From positions 1-25,919 of the forward strand of contig JAEYVF010000165.1 in NCBI GenBank assembly GCA_023432005.1: DNA of 25,919 nucleotides, given 5' to 3'. This document shows positions 16,222 to 23,190 of this stretch, piece by piece. How positions within the stretch are numbered: the stretch's first letter is position 1; every line of letters starts with the position of its first letter. Both the position numbers and the translations under genes were made by a program. This stretch comes from Actinomycetes bacterium. Its GTDB lineage: Bacteria; Actinomycetota; Actinomycetes; Actinomycetales; Microbacteriaceae. Below the pieces are notes generated by a model that was not told where the DNA came from, made no database searches, and saw only the letters and a list, made by a program, of their open reading frames with translations.

Positions 16222-16224
16222 CCT
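16219..16224 (+). promoter_or_regulatory. Possible -10 box (TAGCCT) before panC
   Basis: TAGCCT ends 8 nt before GTG 16233 and begins with the stop codon of the DUF2520 gene. It matches the leaderless or near-leaderless pattern seen elsewhere in the window but is one of the weaker cases. Confidence 0.35.
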
Positions 16225-16232
16225 TGACACTC

Positions 16233-17072
16233 GTGAGTCAGCCCCAGGTCGTGACCGAGATCGACGAGCTCCGCGCTCGCCTCGCGGGCGAGCAGGTCGC
16301 CCTGGTGCCCACGATGGGGGCTCTGCACGACGGGCACCTCGCGCTCGTCGACCGCGCGGCGGAGCTCGCCGACACCGTGGTCGTGTCGATCTTCGTGAAC
16401 CCCCTGCAGTTCGGGCCCTCCGAGGATCTGGAGAAGTACCCGCGCGATCTCGCGGGCGACCTCGCGACGCTCGAGGGCCACGGCGTCGCCTACGTCTTCG
16501 CGCCCGCGGCCGCCGAGATGTACCCGGACGGCACGCCCCAGACCACGGTGCGCGGCAGCGGCATCGCCGAGAGCCTCGAGGGGCGCAGCCGCCCCGGCCA
16601 CTTCGACGGGATGCTCACGGTGGTCGCGAAGCTCTTCGGCATCGTGCGCCCCCACGTCGCGGTCTTCGGCCAGAAGGACGCGCAGCAGCTCTTCCTCGTG
16701 CAGCGCATGGTGCGCGACCTCGACCTCCCGGTGCGCATCGAGCCCGTCGAGACGGTGCGCGAGGCGGACGGCCTCGCCATCTCGAGCCGCAACCGGTACC
16801 TCTCCCCCGAGGAGCGGGCGGCGGCGACCGCCCTGCATCGCGCGCTCGAGGCCGCCGCGTCGGCGGGCGACCGCGGCATCGACGCGGTGCTCGCCGCGGC
16901 GCAGTCGGTGCTCATGGGCGAGGAGCTCGTGGCGGTCGACTACCTTAAGGTGGTCGACCCGCGCACCTTCCAGCCGGTGCCCGACGACTACCGGGGCCCC
17001 GCCCGCGCGCTCATCGCGGCGCAGGTCGGATCCACGCGCCTCATCGACAACGACGCCCTCTACCTGAACTGA
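16233..17072 (+). CDS. panC: Pantothenate synthetase
   Basis: This enzyme joins D-pantoate and beta-alanine using ATP to form pantothenate, the coenzyme A precursor. With 279 residues it has the family's normal length. Motifs are P-T-M-G-A-L-H-D-G-H (nucleotide-binding HIGH-like site), F-V-N-P-L-Q-F, the F-G-Q-K-D-A-Q-Q-L segment, and I-S-S-R-N-R-Y-L-S (KMSKS-like loop). GTG 16233 was chosen; TTG 16224 is in frame but lies in the putative -10 box. In many Actinobacteria panC is followed by panD and coaX, but here lysS comes next, so beta-alanine supply is not encoded in this window. Confidence 0.95.
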   Translation: MSQPQVVTEIDELRARLAGEQVALVPTMGALHDGHLALVDRAAELADTVVVSIFVNPLQFGPSEDLEKYPRDLAGDLATLEGHGVAYVFAPAAAEMYPDGTPQTTVRGSGIAESLEGRSRPGHFDGMLTVVAKLFGIVRPHVAVFGQKDAQQLFLVQRMVRDLDLPVRIEPVETVREADGLAISSRNRYLSPEERAAATALHRALEAAASAGDRGIDAVLAAAQSVLMGEELVAVDYLKVVDPRTFQPVPDDYRGPARALIAAQVGSTRLIDNDALYLN

Positions 17073-17080
17073 GCGACCCC

Positions 17081-18589
17081 GTGACCGAGCCAACCGCATC
17101 CGAGACCGCCGCCGAGCCGACCCACGAAGAGATCGCCGAGCAGAAGGCCGTGCGGCTCGCGAAGCGCGAGCGCCTCATCGCCGAGGGCGACGAGGCGTAC
17201 CCGGTGCGACTGCCGATCACAGCGACGATCCCCGAGGTGCGTGAGCGCTACGGCGACCTCGAGCCGGATGCGGCCACGGGCGTCGAGGTCGGAGTCGCCG
17301 GCCGCGTCGTGCACCTGCGCAACACGGGCAAGCTGTGCTTCGCGGCCCTGCAGTCGGGCGACGGCTCGCGCATCCAGGCGATGATCTCGCTCGCCGAGGT
17401 GGGCGAGGAGTCGCTGCAGCGCTGGAAGGAGCTCGTCGATCTCGGCGACCACCTCTTCGTGCGCGGCGAGGTCATCTCCTCGCGTCGCGGCGAGCTCTCG
17501 ATCCTCGCGAAGGAGTGGCGCATCGCCGCGAAGGCGATCCTTCCGCTGCCGAACCTGCACGCGGAGCTCTCCGAGGAGACGCGCGTGCGTCAGCGCTACC
17601 TCGACCTCATCGTGCGCGAGCAGGCGCGCAACACGGTCGTCGCGCGCGCGAAGGCCGTCGCATCCCTGCGCGCCACCTTCGCCTCGCACGGCTTCCTCGA
17701 GGTCGAGACGCCCATGCTGCAGACGATGCACGGTGGGGCCGCCGCGCGCCCGTTCGTGACGCACTCGAACGCGTTCGACACCGAGCTGTTCCTGCGCATC
17801 GCGCCCGAGCTCTTCCTGAAGCGGGCCGCGGTGGGTGGCATCGACCGCGTCTTCGAGATCAACCGCAACTTCCGCAACGAGGGCGCCGACTCCACCCACA
17901 GCCCCGAGTTCGCGATGCTCGAGGCGTACCAGGCCTACGGCGACTACGGCACGATCGCCGACCTCACCCAGGAGCTCATCCAGAACGCCGCGATGGCCGT
18001 CTCGGGGTCGCACGTCGTGACGTGGGCCGACGGCACGGAGTTCGACCTCGGCGGAGAGTGGGCGCGCATCTCGATGTACGACTCCCTCTCGGAGGCGTCC
18101 GGCGTCGTCATCACGCCCGAGACGCCGCTCGCCGAGCTCGCCGCGCTCGCCGACCGCGAGGGCGTCGAGGTGAAGCTGCCGACGCACGGCAAGTACGTCG
18201 AGGAGCTGTGGGAGCACTTCGTGAAGGGCGGGCTCGAGCGGCCCACCTTCGTCATGGACTTCCCCGTCGACACCTCGCCGCTCGTGCGCGACCACCGGTC
18301 GATCGCGGGCGTCGTCGAGAAGTGGGACCTCTACGTGCGTGGCTTCGAGCTCGCGACCGGTTACTCGGAGCTCGTCGATCCCGTCATCCAGCGACAGCGC
18401 TTCCTCGAGCAGGCGAAGCTCGCCGCCCGCGGCGATGACGAGGCCATGCGCCTCGACGAGGAGTTCCTGCGCGCGATGGAGCACGGCATGCCCCCGATGG
18501 GCGGCATGGGGATGGGCATCGACCGCCTGCTCATGGCGATCACGGGCCTCGGCATCCGCGAGACGATCCTCTTCCCGCTCGTCAAGTGA
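17081..18589 (+). CDS. lysS: Lysyl-tRNA synthetase, class II
   Basis: This enzyme charges tRNA(Lys) with lysine. The 502-residue protein has an N-terminal anticodon-binding OB fold (about 60-165) and a class II catalytic core. Motif 2 is visible as F-E-I-N-R-N-F-R-N-E-G followed by T-H-S-P-E-F. Motif 3 is G-M-G-M-G-I-D-R-L-L-M near the C-terminus. The first 25 residues are a Glu/Ala-rich extension typical of the family. The GTG start lies 8 nt after panC with no clear ribosome site. It is a standard stand-alone LysS, without the MprF-like membrane domain of LysX. Confidence 0.96.
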   Translation: MTEPTASETAAEPTHEEIAEQKAVRLAKRERLIAEGDEAYPVRLPITATIPEVRERYGDLEPDAATGVEVGVAGRVVHLRNTGKLCFAALQSGDGSRIQAMISLAEVGEESLQRWKELVDLGDHLFVRGEVISSRRGELSILAKEWRIAAKAILPLPNLHAELSEETRVRQRYLDLIVREQARNTVVARAKAVASLRATFASHGFLEVETPMLQTMHGGAAARPFVTHSNAFDTELFLRIAPELFLKRAAVGGIDRVFEINRNFRNEGADSTHSPEFAMLEAYQAYGDYGTIADLTQELIQNAAMAVSGSHVVTWADGTEFDLGGEWARISMYDSLSEASGVVITPETPLAELAALADREGVEVKLPTHGKYVEELWEHFVKGGLERPTFVMDFPVDTSPLVRDHRSIAGVVEKWDLYVRGFELATGYSELVDPVIQRQRFLEQAKLAARGDDEAMRLDEEFLRAMEHGMPPMGGMGMGIDRLLMAITGLGIRETILFPLVK

Positions 18590-18633
18590 CCGCCACCGGG
18601 CCCGAGCGGGGCGGCGCTCCCAGCCGGGCGAGG

Positions 18634-18639
18634 TAGTCT
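18634..18639 (+). promoter_or_regulatory. Probable -10 box (TAGTCT) of a leaderless promoter
   Basis: TAGTCT ends exactly 6 nt before ATG 18646, with no ribosome site between. It supports the existence of the very short gene that follows. Confidence 0.5.
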
Positions 18640-18645
18640 CGCTGC

Positions 18646-18780
18646 ATGCCCGACCGTCTGCCCGGCGAGGAGCCGCCGAAGATCACGACCAACCGCATCA
18701 TCCTGTGGGTCGTCGTCGCGGGCGTGGGCCTGTACCTCATCGGGACGGGCATCGCGGGCATCATCGCGAAGGCCGGCTGA
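18646..18780 (+). CDS. Small single-span membrane protein, 44 residues
   Basis: The frame encodes 44 residues: a hydrophilic start (M-P-D-R-L-P-G-E-E-P-P-K) and one membrane span of about 22 residues beginning I-I-L-W-V-V-V-A-G. The end is A-K-A-G. No family was recognised. Support for a real gene is a -10-like box exactly 6 nt before its ATG, a sensible membrane-protein layout, and a 1-nt stop/start overlap (TGATG) with another tiny membrane protein. The charged N-terminus predicts an N-in topology. A role cannot be inferred from its place after lysS. Confidence 0.6.
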   Translation: MPDRLPGEEPPKITTNRIILWVVVAGVGLYLIGTGIAGIIAKAG

Positions 18781-18872
18781 TGGACCGCCGCACCTCGCGT
18801 CTCGTGATGTACGGCGGGCTCGCGCTCATCGTCGCGATCGTCGTGCTCGTCGTCGTGCTCAGCCCGCGCTGA
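18780..18872 (+). CDS. Tiny membrane protein, 30 residues
   Basis: ATG 18780 shares its A with the TGA of the preceding 44-residue gene. The product is a positively charged head (M-D-R-R-T-S-R) followed by one continuous hydrophobic stretch rich in Val, Ile and Leu, ending S-P-R. It resembles the many short single-span proteins that help membrane complexes, but no family was recognised. Coupled translation with the gene before it is the main support. It could also be a chance frame. Confidence 0.45.
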   Translation: MDRRTSRLVMYGGLALIVAIVVLVVVLSPR

Positions 18873-18883
18873 GCCGGGCATCG

Positions 18884-18889
18884 TAGGCT
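18884..18889 (+). promoter_or_regulatory. Probable -10 box (TAGGCT) of a leaderless promoter
   Basis: TAGGCT ends exactly 6 nt before ATG 18896. The same hexamer stands at the same distance before the lipoprotein gene at 22114. Confidence 0.5.
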
Positions 18890-18895
18890 TCTGGC

Positions 18896-19081
18896 ATGCC
18901 CACCGACTTCTGGGGAAACGCGATCTTCTCCGTCGTGCCCACGATCGCACTGGGACTCGTCTTCTGGTTCATCATGCGCACGATCATCCGCGGCGACCGC
19001 GTCGAGCGCGCGGAGTACGCCCGCATGGAGGCCGAGGAGCGCGCCCGCCGCGCCGCGGCGCGCGAGTCCTCCGAGGCCTGA
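18896..19081 (+). CDS. Small membrane protein with basic/acidic coiled tail, 61 residues
   Basis: After a short N-terminus (M-P-T-D-F-W-G-N) comes one membrane span, about residues 9-29 (I-F-S-V-V-P-T-I-A-L-G-L-V-F-W-F). A strongly charged cytoplasmic helix follows (R-G-D-R-V-E-R-A-E-Y, then M-E-A-E-E-R-A-R-R). The alternating Glu/Arg pattern suggests a short coiled coil for protein contacts. Similar small proteins annotated as hypothetical are known in Actinobacteria, but I do not know a function. The gene ends 6 nt before the convergent pirin gene. Confidence 0.75.
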   Translation: MPTDFWGNAIFSVVPTIALGLVFWFIMRTIIRGDRVERAEYARMEAEERARRAAARESSEA

Positions 19082-19087
19082 GGGCTC

Positions 19088-20074
19088 CTAGTCGCGCGGA
19101 CGCAACCGCACGTTGGGCAGTTCCGGCGCCGGGAGCGCCGCGCCGTCGTAGCCGTCGACGTGCCCGAAGCGCCCGGCGCGGTCGGCATCCGCGATGACGT
19201 CGCGCTGCCACTCCTCCCGCGCCGCGACGATCTCGTCGTGGCTGCGCCCGACGAAGTTCCACCACATGACGATCGGCTCCTCGAGCGGCGCACCGCCGAT
19301 CAGGAGGACCCGCAGCGGCCCCTCGTTCGCCTCGACGCGCAGGGTCTGCGCTCCCGTGGGCACGATGCCGAGATGGTGTGCCGGCACGTGCTCGCCCTGG
19401 AACCGCGCCGGCACGTCGTCGACCACGAGCCCGTACTCGAAGCCGGCATCGGCGGGCAGCTCGACGGATGCGCCGGCGGGCAATGCGAGCTCGGCGGCGA
19501 CGAGTGGCGTGTAGGCGGTGACGGGGGAGGTGACGCCGAGCCACGAGCCGACGAAGACGCGCAGCGTCGCGTCGCCCGCCGTCGCGACGTCGGCGACGTG
19601 GTGCTCGAAGAACGGGGCGACGCCGCGCGCGGCATCCGGGAGGGCGGTCCACAGTTGCACGCCGTGGAGCGTCGCAGCGGCCGTCGTCGACACCTCGGAG
19701 TGCTGGATGCCGCGCCCCGCCGTCATGAGGTTGACCGCGCCGGGGTCGACGAGCTGGTGCGCTCCCGTCGAGTCGCGATGCTCGATCTGGCCCTCGTAGA
19801 GCCAGCTCACCGTCTGCAACCCCGTGTGCGGATGCGGCGGCGTGTCCATGACGCCGTACCGCGGCGCTGGGGTGGGTCCGTAGGAGTCGACGAAGCACCA
19901 CGCGCCGACGAGCGAGCGCCTCCGCTGGGGGAGGGTGCGTCGCACGAGCAGGGCGCGCGGCCCGCCGAGCGGCACCTCGCGCGGTGCGAGCAGCTCGACG
20001 CCGACCGCCCGCGCATCCGCCTCCGGGTCGATGACCGACACGACTTCCTGCGGGTCGCGCTCGAGGTTGCTCAT
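19088..20074 (-). CDS. Pirin family protein
   Basis: Pirins are iron-binding two-cupin-domain proteins; bacterial members include quercetinases and metabolic regulators. This one has 328 residues. The metal site is complete: H81 and H83 in the P-P-H-P-H-T-G-L-Q-T motif, and H125 and E127 in G-R-G-I-Q-H-S-E. The C-terminal half carries the second cupin and the late G-G-A-P-L-E-E-P-I-V-M-W-W-N-F-V segment typical of Pirin_C. ATG 20074 was chosen since conserved sequence begins soon after and an upstream -10-like box is present. It stands alone on the minus strand, convergent with the small membrane gene. The substrate is not predictable. Confidence 0.9.
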   Translation of the reverse strand: MSNLERDPQEVVSVIDPEADARAVGVELLAPREVPLGGPRALLVRRTLPQRRRSLVGAWCFVDSYGPTPAPRYGVMDTPPHPHTGLQTVSWLYEGQIEHRDSTGAHQLVDPGAVNLMTAGRGIQHSEVSTTAAATLHGVQLWTALPDAARGVAPFFEHHVADVATAGDATLRVFVGSWLGVTSPVTAYTPLVAAELALPAGASVELPADAGFEYGLVVDDVPARFQGEHVPAHHLGIVPTGAQTLRVEANEGPLRVLLIGGAPLEEPIVMWWNFVGRSHDEIVAAREEWQRDVIADADRAGRFGHVDGYDGAALPAPELPNVRLRPRD

Positions 20075-20082
20075 GCCCCCGG

Positions 20083-20088
20083 ATGCTA
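20083..20088 (-). promoter_or_regulatory. Probable -10 box (TAGCAT) of the pirin gene
   Basis: Read on the minus strand, TAGCAT ends 8 nt before the ATG at 20074. The 8-nt gap contains a run of G residues. The transcript would have almost no leader. Confidence 0.4.
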
Positions 20089-20120
20089 CGCCCGGCGCGG
20101 GTGTCGTCGCTCGCTCGGCC

Positions 20121-20609
20121 TCACGCGGGAACCGCGCGCAGCCGCACGACCTCGGTCGTGCCGAACAGACGGAGCCCGCGGCGGTCGGCATCCGTGAGGG
20201 ACGCGGCCTCTGCGACGGTGAGGAACTCGGGGTCCGACACGACGTAGGCGACGCCCTCGTGCTCCAGCCGCGCGTGGCCCGCCGCGCGGAGGTTCTCGAG
20301 CCAATCGGTGCCGCGGCCGTACGGCAGCACGATCTCGAAGGCGCCGTCGGTGGGCACCGCCCCGAGCGGGGTGGCGAACGCGGCTCCCGAGCTGCGGCCT
20401 CGGTGGTGCAGCACTGCATAGCGGGCGCCGGGGCGGCCCGCCGTGCGCAGCTGGATGCGGTTGGCACCCGCGCGGTTCGCCCGGCGGACCAGCCGGTGCG
20501 CCCACGGCACGCGGAACCGCAGGGCGAGCAGCAGGAAGACGGCGAAGCCGAGCGCGCTGAGGACGAGCGCCGCCATCACCGAGATCACGACGACGAGTGC
20601 GGTGCTCAT
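20121..20609 (-). CDS. Deazaflavin-type nitroreductase/quinone reductase family protein (DUF385-like)
   Basis: This 162-residue protein begins at the ATG whose bases overlap the stop of the DUF4386 gene (ATGA). It has an N-terminal membrane span (about residues 3-30), then a split-barrel domain like that of F420-dependent Ddn-type reductases. The core motif reads Y-A-V-L-H-H-R-G-R-S-S-G-A-A-F-A-T-P-L-G. Later segments are I-V-L-P-Y-G-R-G-T-D-W-L-E-N-L-R-A-A-G and A-R-L-E-H-E-G. In this family the small barrel binds F420 or a related flavin and reduces quinones or nitro compounds. The predicted anchor suggests a membrane quinone or lipid substrate. The assignment rests on the G-R-x-S-G and W-x-x-N-L-R patterns. 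Confidence 0.75.
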   Translation of the reverse strand: MSTALVVVISVMAALVLSALGFAVFLLLALRFRVPWAHRLVRRANRAGANRIQLRTAGRPGARYAVLHHRGRSSGAAFATPLGAVPTDGAFEIVLPYGRGTDWLENLRAAGHARLEHEGVAYVVSDPEFLTVAEAASLTDADRRGLRLFGTTEVVRLRAVPA

Positions 20610-21310
20610 CGTGCCGTCTCCTTCCGCGCGCGGCCGCCGCGCGCGAGCAGCCACACGGCGAGCGCGAGCTCGCCCGCGATCGACGCGGCGCTGACCACGA
20701 TCAGGCCGATCGTGAGCGCGAGGGCGTCGCTCGGCAGGGAGAGACGCGCGATGCCGTCGAAGGCGTAGCCCGCGGAGGCGATCGCGACGATCCAGCCGAC
20801 GACGCTCGGCGCGGCCGCGTGGCGGACGACGAGGAACGCGAGGACGGCCAGGTGCGCGGCGAACACGACGAGCGAGAGCTGCCACACGGCGCGGAAGGCG
20901 ACGACGCCGAGCCCGGTGAGCGCGGCATCCGCGTCGCTCGCGACCGTCGTGGCGAGCACGAGCAGGCCCGCGCCGACCATGAGCCCCGCCGCGTAGACCG
21001 CGCGCAGCCAGCCGGCGAGCTCGGAGGCGCCTGTGCCGTCGGCGAAGAAGCGGGCGATGCCCCACGCGGCGATGACGTCGAGGATCGCGACGGCGATGAA
21101 GGCGACGGCAGCGACGTTCACGAGCCCGGGGTCTGCGGCGACCGCGGCGCCGACGGCGGTGATGTCGCCCTCGAGCCCCAACACGAGCACGTTGCCGAGC
21201 ATGCCGAGGGGCGCCATGAGGACGACCGCGAGGCCGGCCCAGATGGCTGCGCGGCGCACGTCGGCGGGGCGGCTCGCGGGCGAGACGCGAGCGGATTCGG
21301 TGGTGGTCAT
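20606..21310 (-). CDS. DUF4386 family multi-span membrane protein
   Basis: This 234-residue protein has a polar N-terminus of about 20 residues and six hydrophobic segments, beginning A-A-I-W-A-G-L-A-V-V-L-M-A-P. Internal features fitting DUF4386 include A-I-L-D-V-I-A-A-W-G-I-A-R-F-F, R-A-V-Y-A-A-G-L, and S-A-G-Y-A-F-D-G-I-A-R. The family's function is unknown. The gene is divergent from tetR across a 46-nt region with two operators and overlaps the downstream reductase gene by 4 nt. This makes it the first gene of a small TetR-controlled operon. A purine-rich AAGGGA lies shortly before the ATG on the minus strand. Confidence 0.8.
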   Translation of the reverse strand: MTTTESARVSPASRPADVRRAAIWAGLAVVLMAPLGMLGNVLVLGLEGDITAVGAAVAADPGLVNVAAVAFIAVAILDVIAAWGIARFFADGTGASELAGWLRAVYAAGLMVGAGLLVLATTVASDADAALTGLGVVAFRAVWQLSLVVFAAHLAVLAFLVVRHAAAPSVVGWIVAIASAGYAFDGIARLSLPSDALALTIGLIVVSAASIAGELALAVWLLARGGRARKETAR

Positions 21311-21323
21311 GTGGATCCCTTCG

Positions 21324-21357
21324 TGTTTACGTTGTAAACATGCTTACAGTGTAAACA
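21324..21357. promoter_or_regulatory. Twin 17-bp TetR operators between DUF4386 and tetR
   Basis: Site 1 (21324-21340) is a perfect palindrome, TGTTTAC-GTT-GTAAACA. Site 2 (21341-21357) is TGCTTAC-AGT-GTAAACA with one mismatch, and it abuts site 1. The second site ends on the first base of the tetR ATG. The pair is strikingly AT-rich against the high-GC background and lies between divergent genes, so it most likely controls both. Confidence 0.85.
21345..21350 (+). promoter_or_regulatory. Probable -10 box (TACAGT) of a leaderless tetR promoter
   Basis: TACAGT lies inside operator site 2 and ends exactly 6 nt before ATG 21357, so bound regulator would cover the -10 box and the start site. Confidence 0.5.
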
Positions 21358-22052
21358 TGGCAGCGCGCAAGGCCCTCAGCCGGGCCCGCATCCTCGCGGA
21401 GGCGATGGCGGTCGCCGATCGCCTGGGACTCGCGGGCGTCACGATGCGCAACGTCGCCGACGGTCTCGGCGTCGAGGCCATGGCGCTCTACCGCCACGTC
21501 TCGGGCAAGAACGACATGCTCGACTCGCTCGTGGAGCTCATCGTCGAGGAGATCAACGAGGCCTGCGCGGCGCTGCCGGAGCCGCACCCCGACGACGACT
21601 GGCGTGCCATCCTGCGCCGACGCATCCTCGTGGCGCGCGCGACGCTCCTGCGGCATCCGTGGGCCCCGGGCCTGCTCAGCACGCACGGCACCATGGGCCC
21701 CGCGCTCATGACCTACTTCGATGCGTTCGGCTCGATCATGCGCCAGGCGGGGTTCAGCGTCGACGCCGTGCACCACGCGCTGCACGCCTTCGGCAGTCGC
21801 GGCCTCGGATTCACGAGCGAGCTGTTCCAGCCGGGCGCGCCCGCCATCGAGGAGACCGAGGTCGACCCGCAGCGCGCGCTCGAGGAGCTCGCCGCCTTCG
21901 CCGAGACGATGCCGTTCCTCGCCGAGATGGCCACCCAGCTGAGCCACGACGCCGCGACGACGATCGGCTGGTGCGACGACCAGGCGGAGTTCGAGTTCGG
22001 CCTCGACGTGCTGCTCGACGGGCTCGAGCTGCGGCGGGTCGCCGCGGGCTGA
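21357..22052 (+). CDS. TetR/AcrR-family transcriptional regulator
   Basis: This 231-residue regulator has an N-terminal TetR helix-turn-helix (about residues 8-52). It reads L-S-R-A-R-I-L-A-E-A-M, then V-T-M-R-N-V-A-D-G-L-G-V, then A-M-A-L-Y-R-H-V-S-G-K-N-D-M-L-D. The remainder is all-helical and resembles the TetR_C_1 type (tetracycline-repressor-like C-terminal domain). ATG 21357 was preferred because upstream in-frame codons belong to the divergent gene region and the operator ends at this ATG. It very probably represses itself and the DUF4386-reductase pair. The ligand is unknown; the neighbours suggest a small hydrophobic or quinone-like compound, but this is a guess. Confidence 0.92.
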   Translation: MAARKALSRARILAEAMAVADRLGLAGVTMRNVADGLGVEAMALYRHVSGKNDMLDSLVELIVEEINEACAALPEPHPDDDWRAILRRRILVARATLLRHPWAPGLLSTHGTMGPALMTYFDAFGSIMRQAGFSVDAVHHALHAFGSRGLGFTSELFQPGAPAIEETEVDPQRALEELAAFAETMPFLAEMATQLSHDAATTIGWCDDQAEFEFGLDVLLDGLELRRVAAG

Positions 22053-22061
22053 CGGGCGTGC

Positions 22062-22087
22062 GCCGCTCGGAGTGGGGGTCGAGCGGC
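22062..22087 (+). terminator. Hairpin downstream of tetR
   Basis: GCCGCTCG (22062-22069) pairs perfectly with CGAGCGGC (22080-22087) around a 10-nt loop, 9 nt after the tetR stop. There is no clear T-run, so it is a possible terminator only. Confidence 0.35.
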
Positions 22088-22101
22088 ATCGTGAGCATTC
22101 C

Positions 22102-22107
22102 TAGGCT
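22102..22107 (+). promoter_or_regulatory. Probable -10 box (TAGGCT) of a leaderless promoter
   Basis: TAGGCT ends exactly 6 nt before ATG 22114, the same hexamer and spacing as at 18884-18896. No ribosome site lies between. Confidence 0.5.
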
Positions 22108-22113
22108 GGCGGT

Positions 22114-23178
22114 ATGCCCCGCCGCCGCCTGCTCGCCGCCGCCGCGCTCGTGCTCGCCGCCGGGCTCGGCGGCTGCTCCTTCCTCGACGACCTCTCCGAG
22201 GGGCAGCGGATCACGACCGAGCGGCTCCAGGTCGCGGATGCGCTGCGCACGCTCGTGGGGCAGCTCGAGGACCTCGAGCAGGTCGCCTCGGCGCGCTTCC
22301 ACTTCGACGCCGTCGACGTGACGACGGCCCCGGCCGTCGAGGTCGAGCTCACCTCGATCGACGCGGGCGACTGGCGCGAGACCGTGGAGCTCATCGCGGC
22401 GGCGGGGGCGAAGGAGCCGTTGGATCAGTTCACGGTCGCCGCACAGCTGTCGGCGGATCGACTCACGATCGGGTTCGACACGGAGTGGGGGCACGCCTGG
22501 CTCAGCGACACGGCGCTCGGTACGGCCGCGCGCGCGCTCGAGCTGTTCCCGGACGCGCGCGTGCAGCTCGGGGCGGCGTCCGAGTCGTCCGCCTTCCTGT
22601 CGGTGATGCTGACCGACACGGCGGAGTCGCTGCTGACGCGACTCGTCGACGACGCCGAGGTGCGCGCGCTCGTCGCATCGGCCCCGCCCGGCGCGATCTG
22701 GCTCGAGCTCCAGGCCCCCGGCCTGCGGATCGCGGGCGGCCTCGACTCGTCCGACGCCGTCGGATGGGTCGTGGATCGCCTCTCGGGGGGCCTGACGCGG
22801 GCGCCCGTGCTCGACGGCGGACGCGAGCCGCTCCCGGAGGAGTGGGTCGCCGTGAGGATCGACGGCCCGCGGGGGGACAAGATGGTCGACCTCGAGCTCG
22901 TCGGCGCGACACCGCTCGCCACGGGGCCCGCGTGGGAGCAGCTCGTCGAGGTGCTCACGGCCCCGATGCCGGAGCTCAACGGGCCGGGCGCGTGCGTGGC
23001 CGTGCAGATCACGTACTCGTGGCCGGGGGTGCGGGGCAACTGGCCGTCGTTCGCGAACGAGTGCGTCGGCGAGGACATCTCCTCCGGCGACCCCGACCGC
23101 CCGTCGCTCGTCGAGCTGCGCGAGGCCCTCACCGCATCCGGCATCGACCTCGACGCCCTCGGCTACCGCCTCTGGTAG
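22114..23178 (+). CDS. Hypothetical lipoprotein
   Basis: This 354-residue protein has a clear lipoprotein signal: three arginines, an Ala/Leu core and a lipobox ending G-G-C, with cysteine at residue 21. It would be anchored on the outer face of the membrane. The mature part is acidic and alternates alpha/beta-like segments. One repeat-like layout is suggested by two stretches pairing an E-L-E-D/L-E-L-V type strand with a helix. No family was recognised with confidence. It precedes the antiporter gene by 21 nt on the same strand, yet each seems to have its own -10 box. The same small actinobacterial -10 pattern at its start supports the chosen ATG. Confidence 0.75.
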   Translation: MPRRRLLAAAALVLAAGLGGCSFLDDLSEGQRITTERLQVADALRTLVGQLEDLEQVASARFHFDAVDVTTAPAVEVELTSIDAGDWRETVELIAAAGAKEPLDQFTVAAQLSADRLTIGFDTEWGHAWLSDTALGTAARALELFPDARVQLGAASESSAFLSVMLTDTAESLLTRLVDDAEVRALVASAPPGAIWLELQAPGLRIAGGLDSSDAVGWVVDRLSGGLTRAPVLDGGREPLPEEWVAVRIDGPRGDKMVDLELVGATPLATGPAWEQLVEVLTAPMPELNGPGACVAVQITYSWPGVRGNWPSFANECVGEDISSGDPDRPSLVELREALTASGIDLDALGYRLW

Positions 23179-23184
23179 CGCCGG

Positions 23185-23190
23185 TACGCT
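23185..23190 (+). promoter_or_regulatory. Possible -10 box (TACGCT) before the antiporter gene
   Basis: TACGCT ends 9 nt before ATG 23200, giving a leader of only two or three bases. It is near-leaderless and weaker evidence than the 6-nt cases. Confidence 0.35.
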
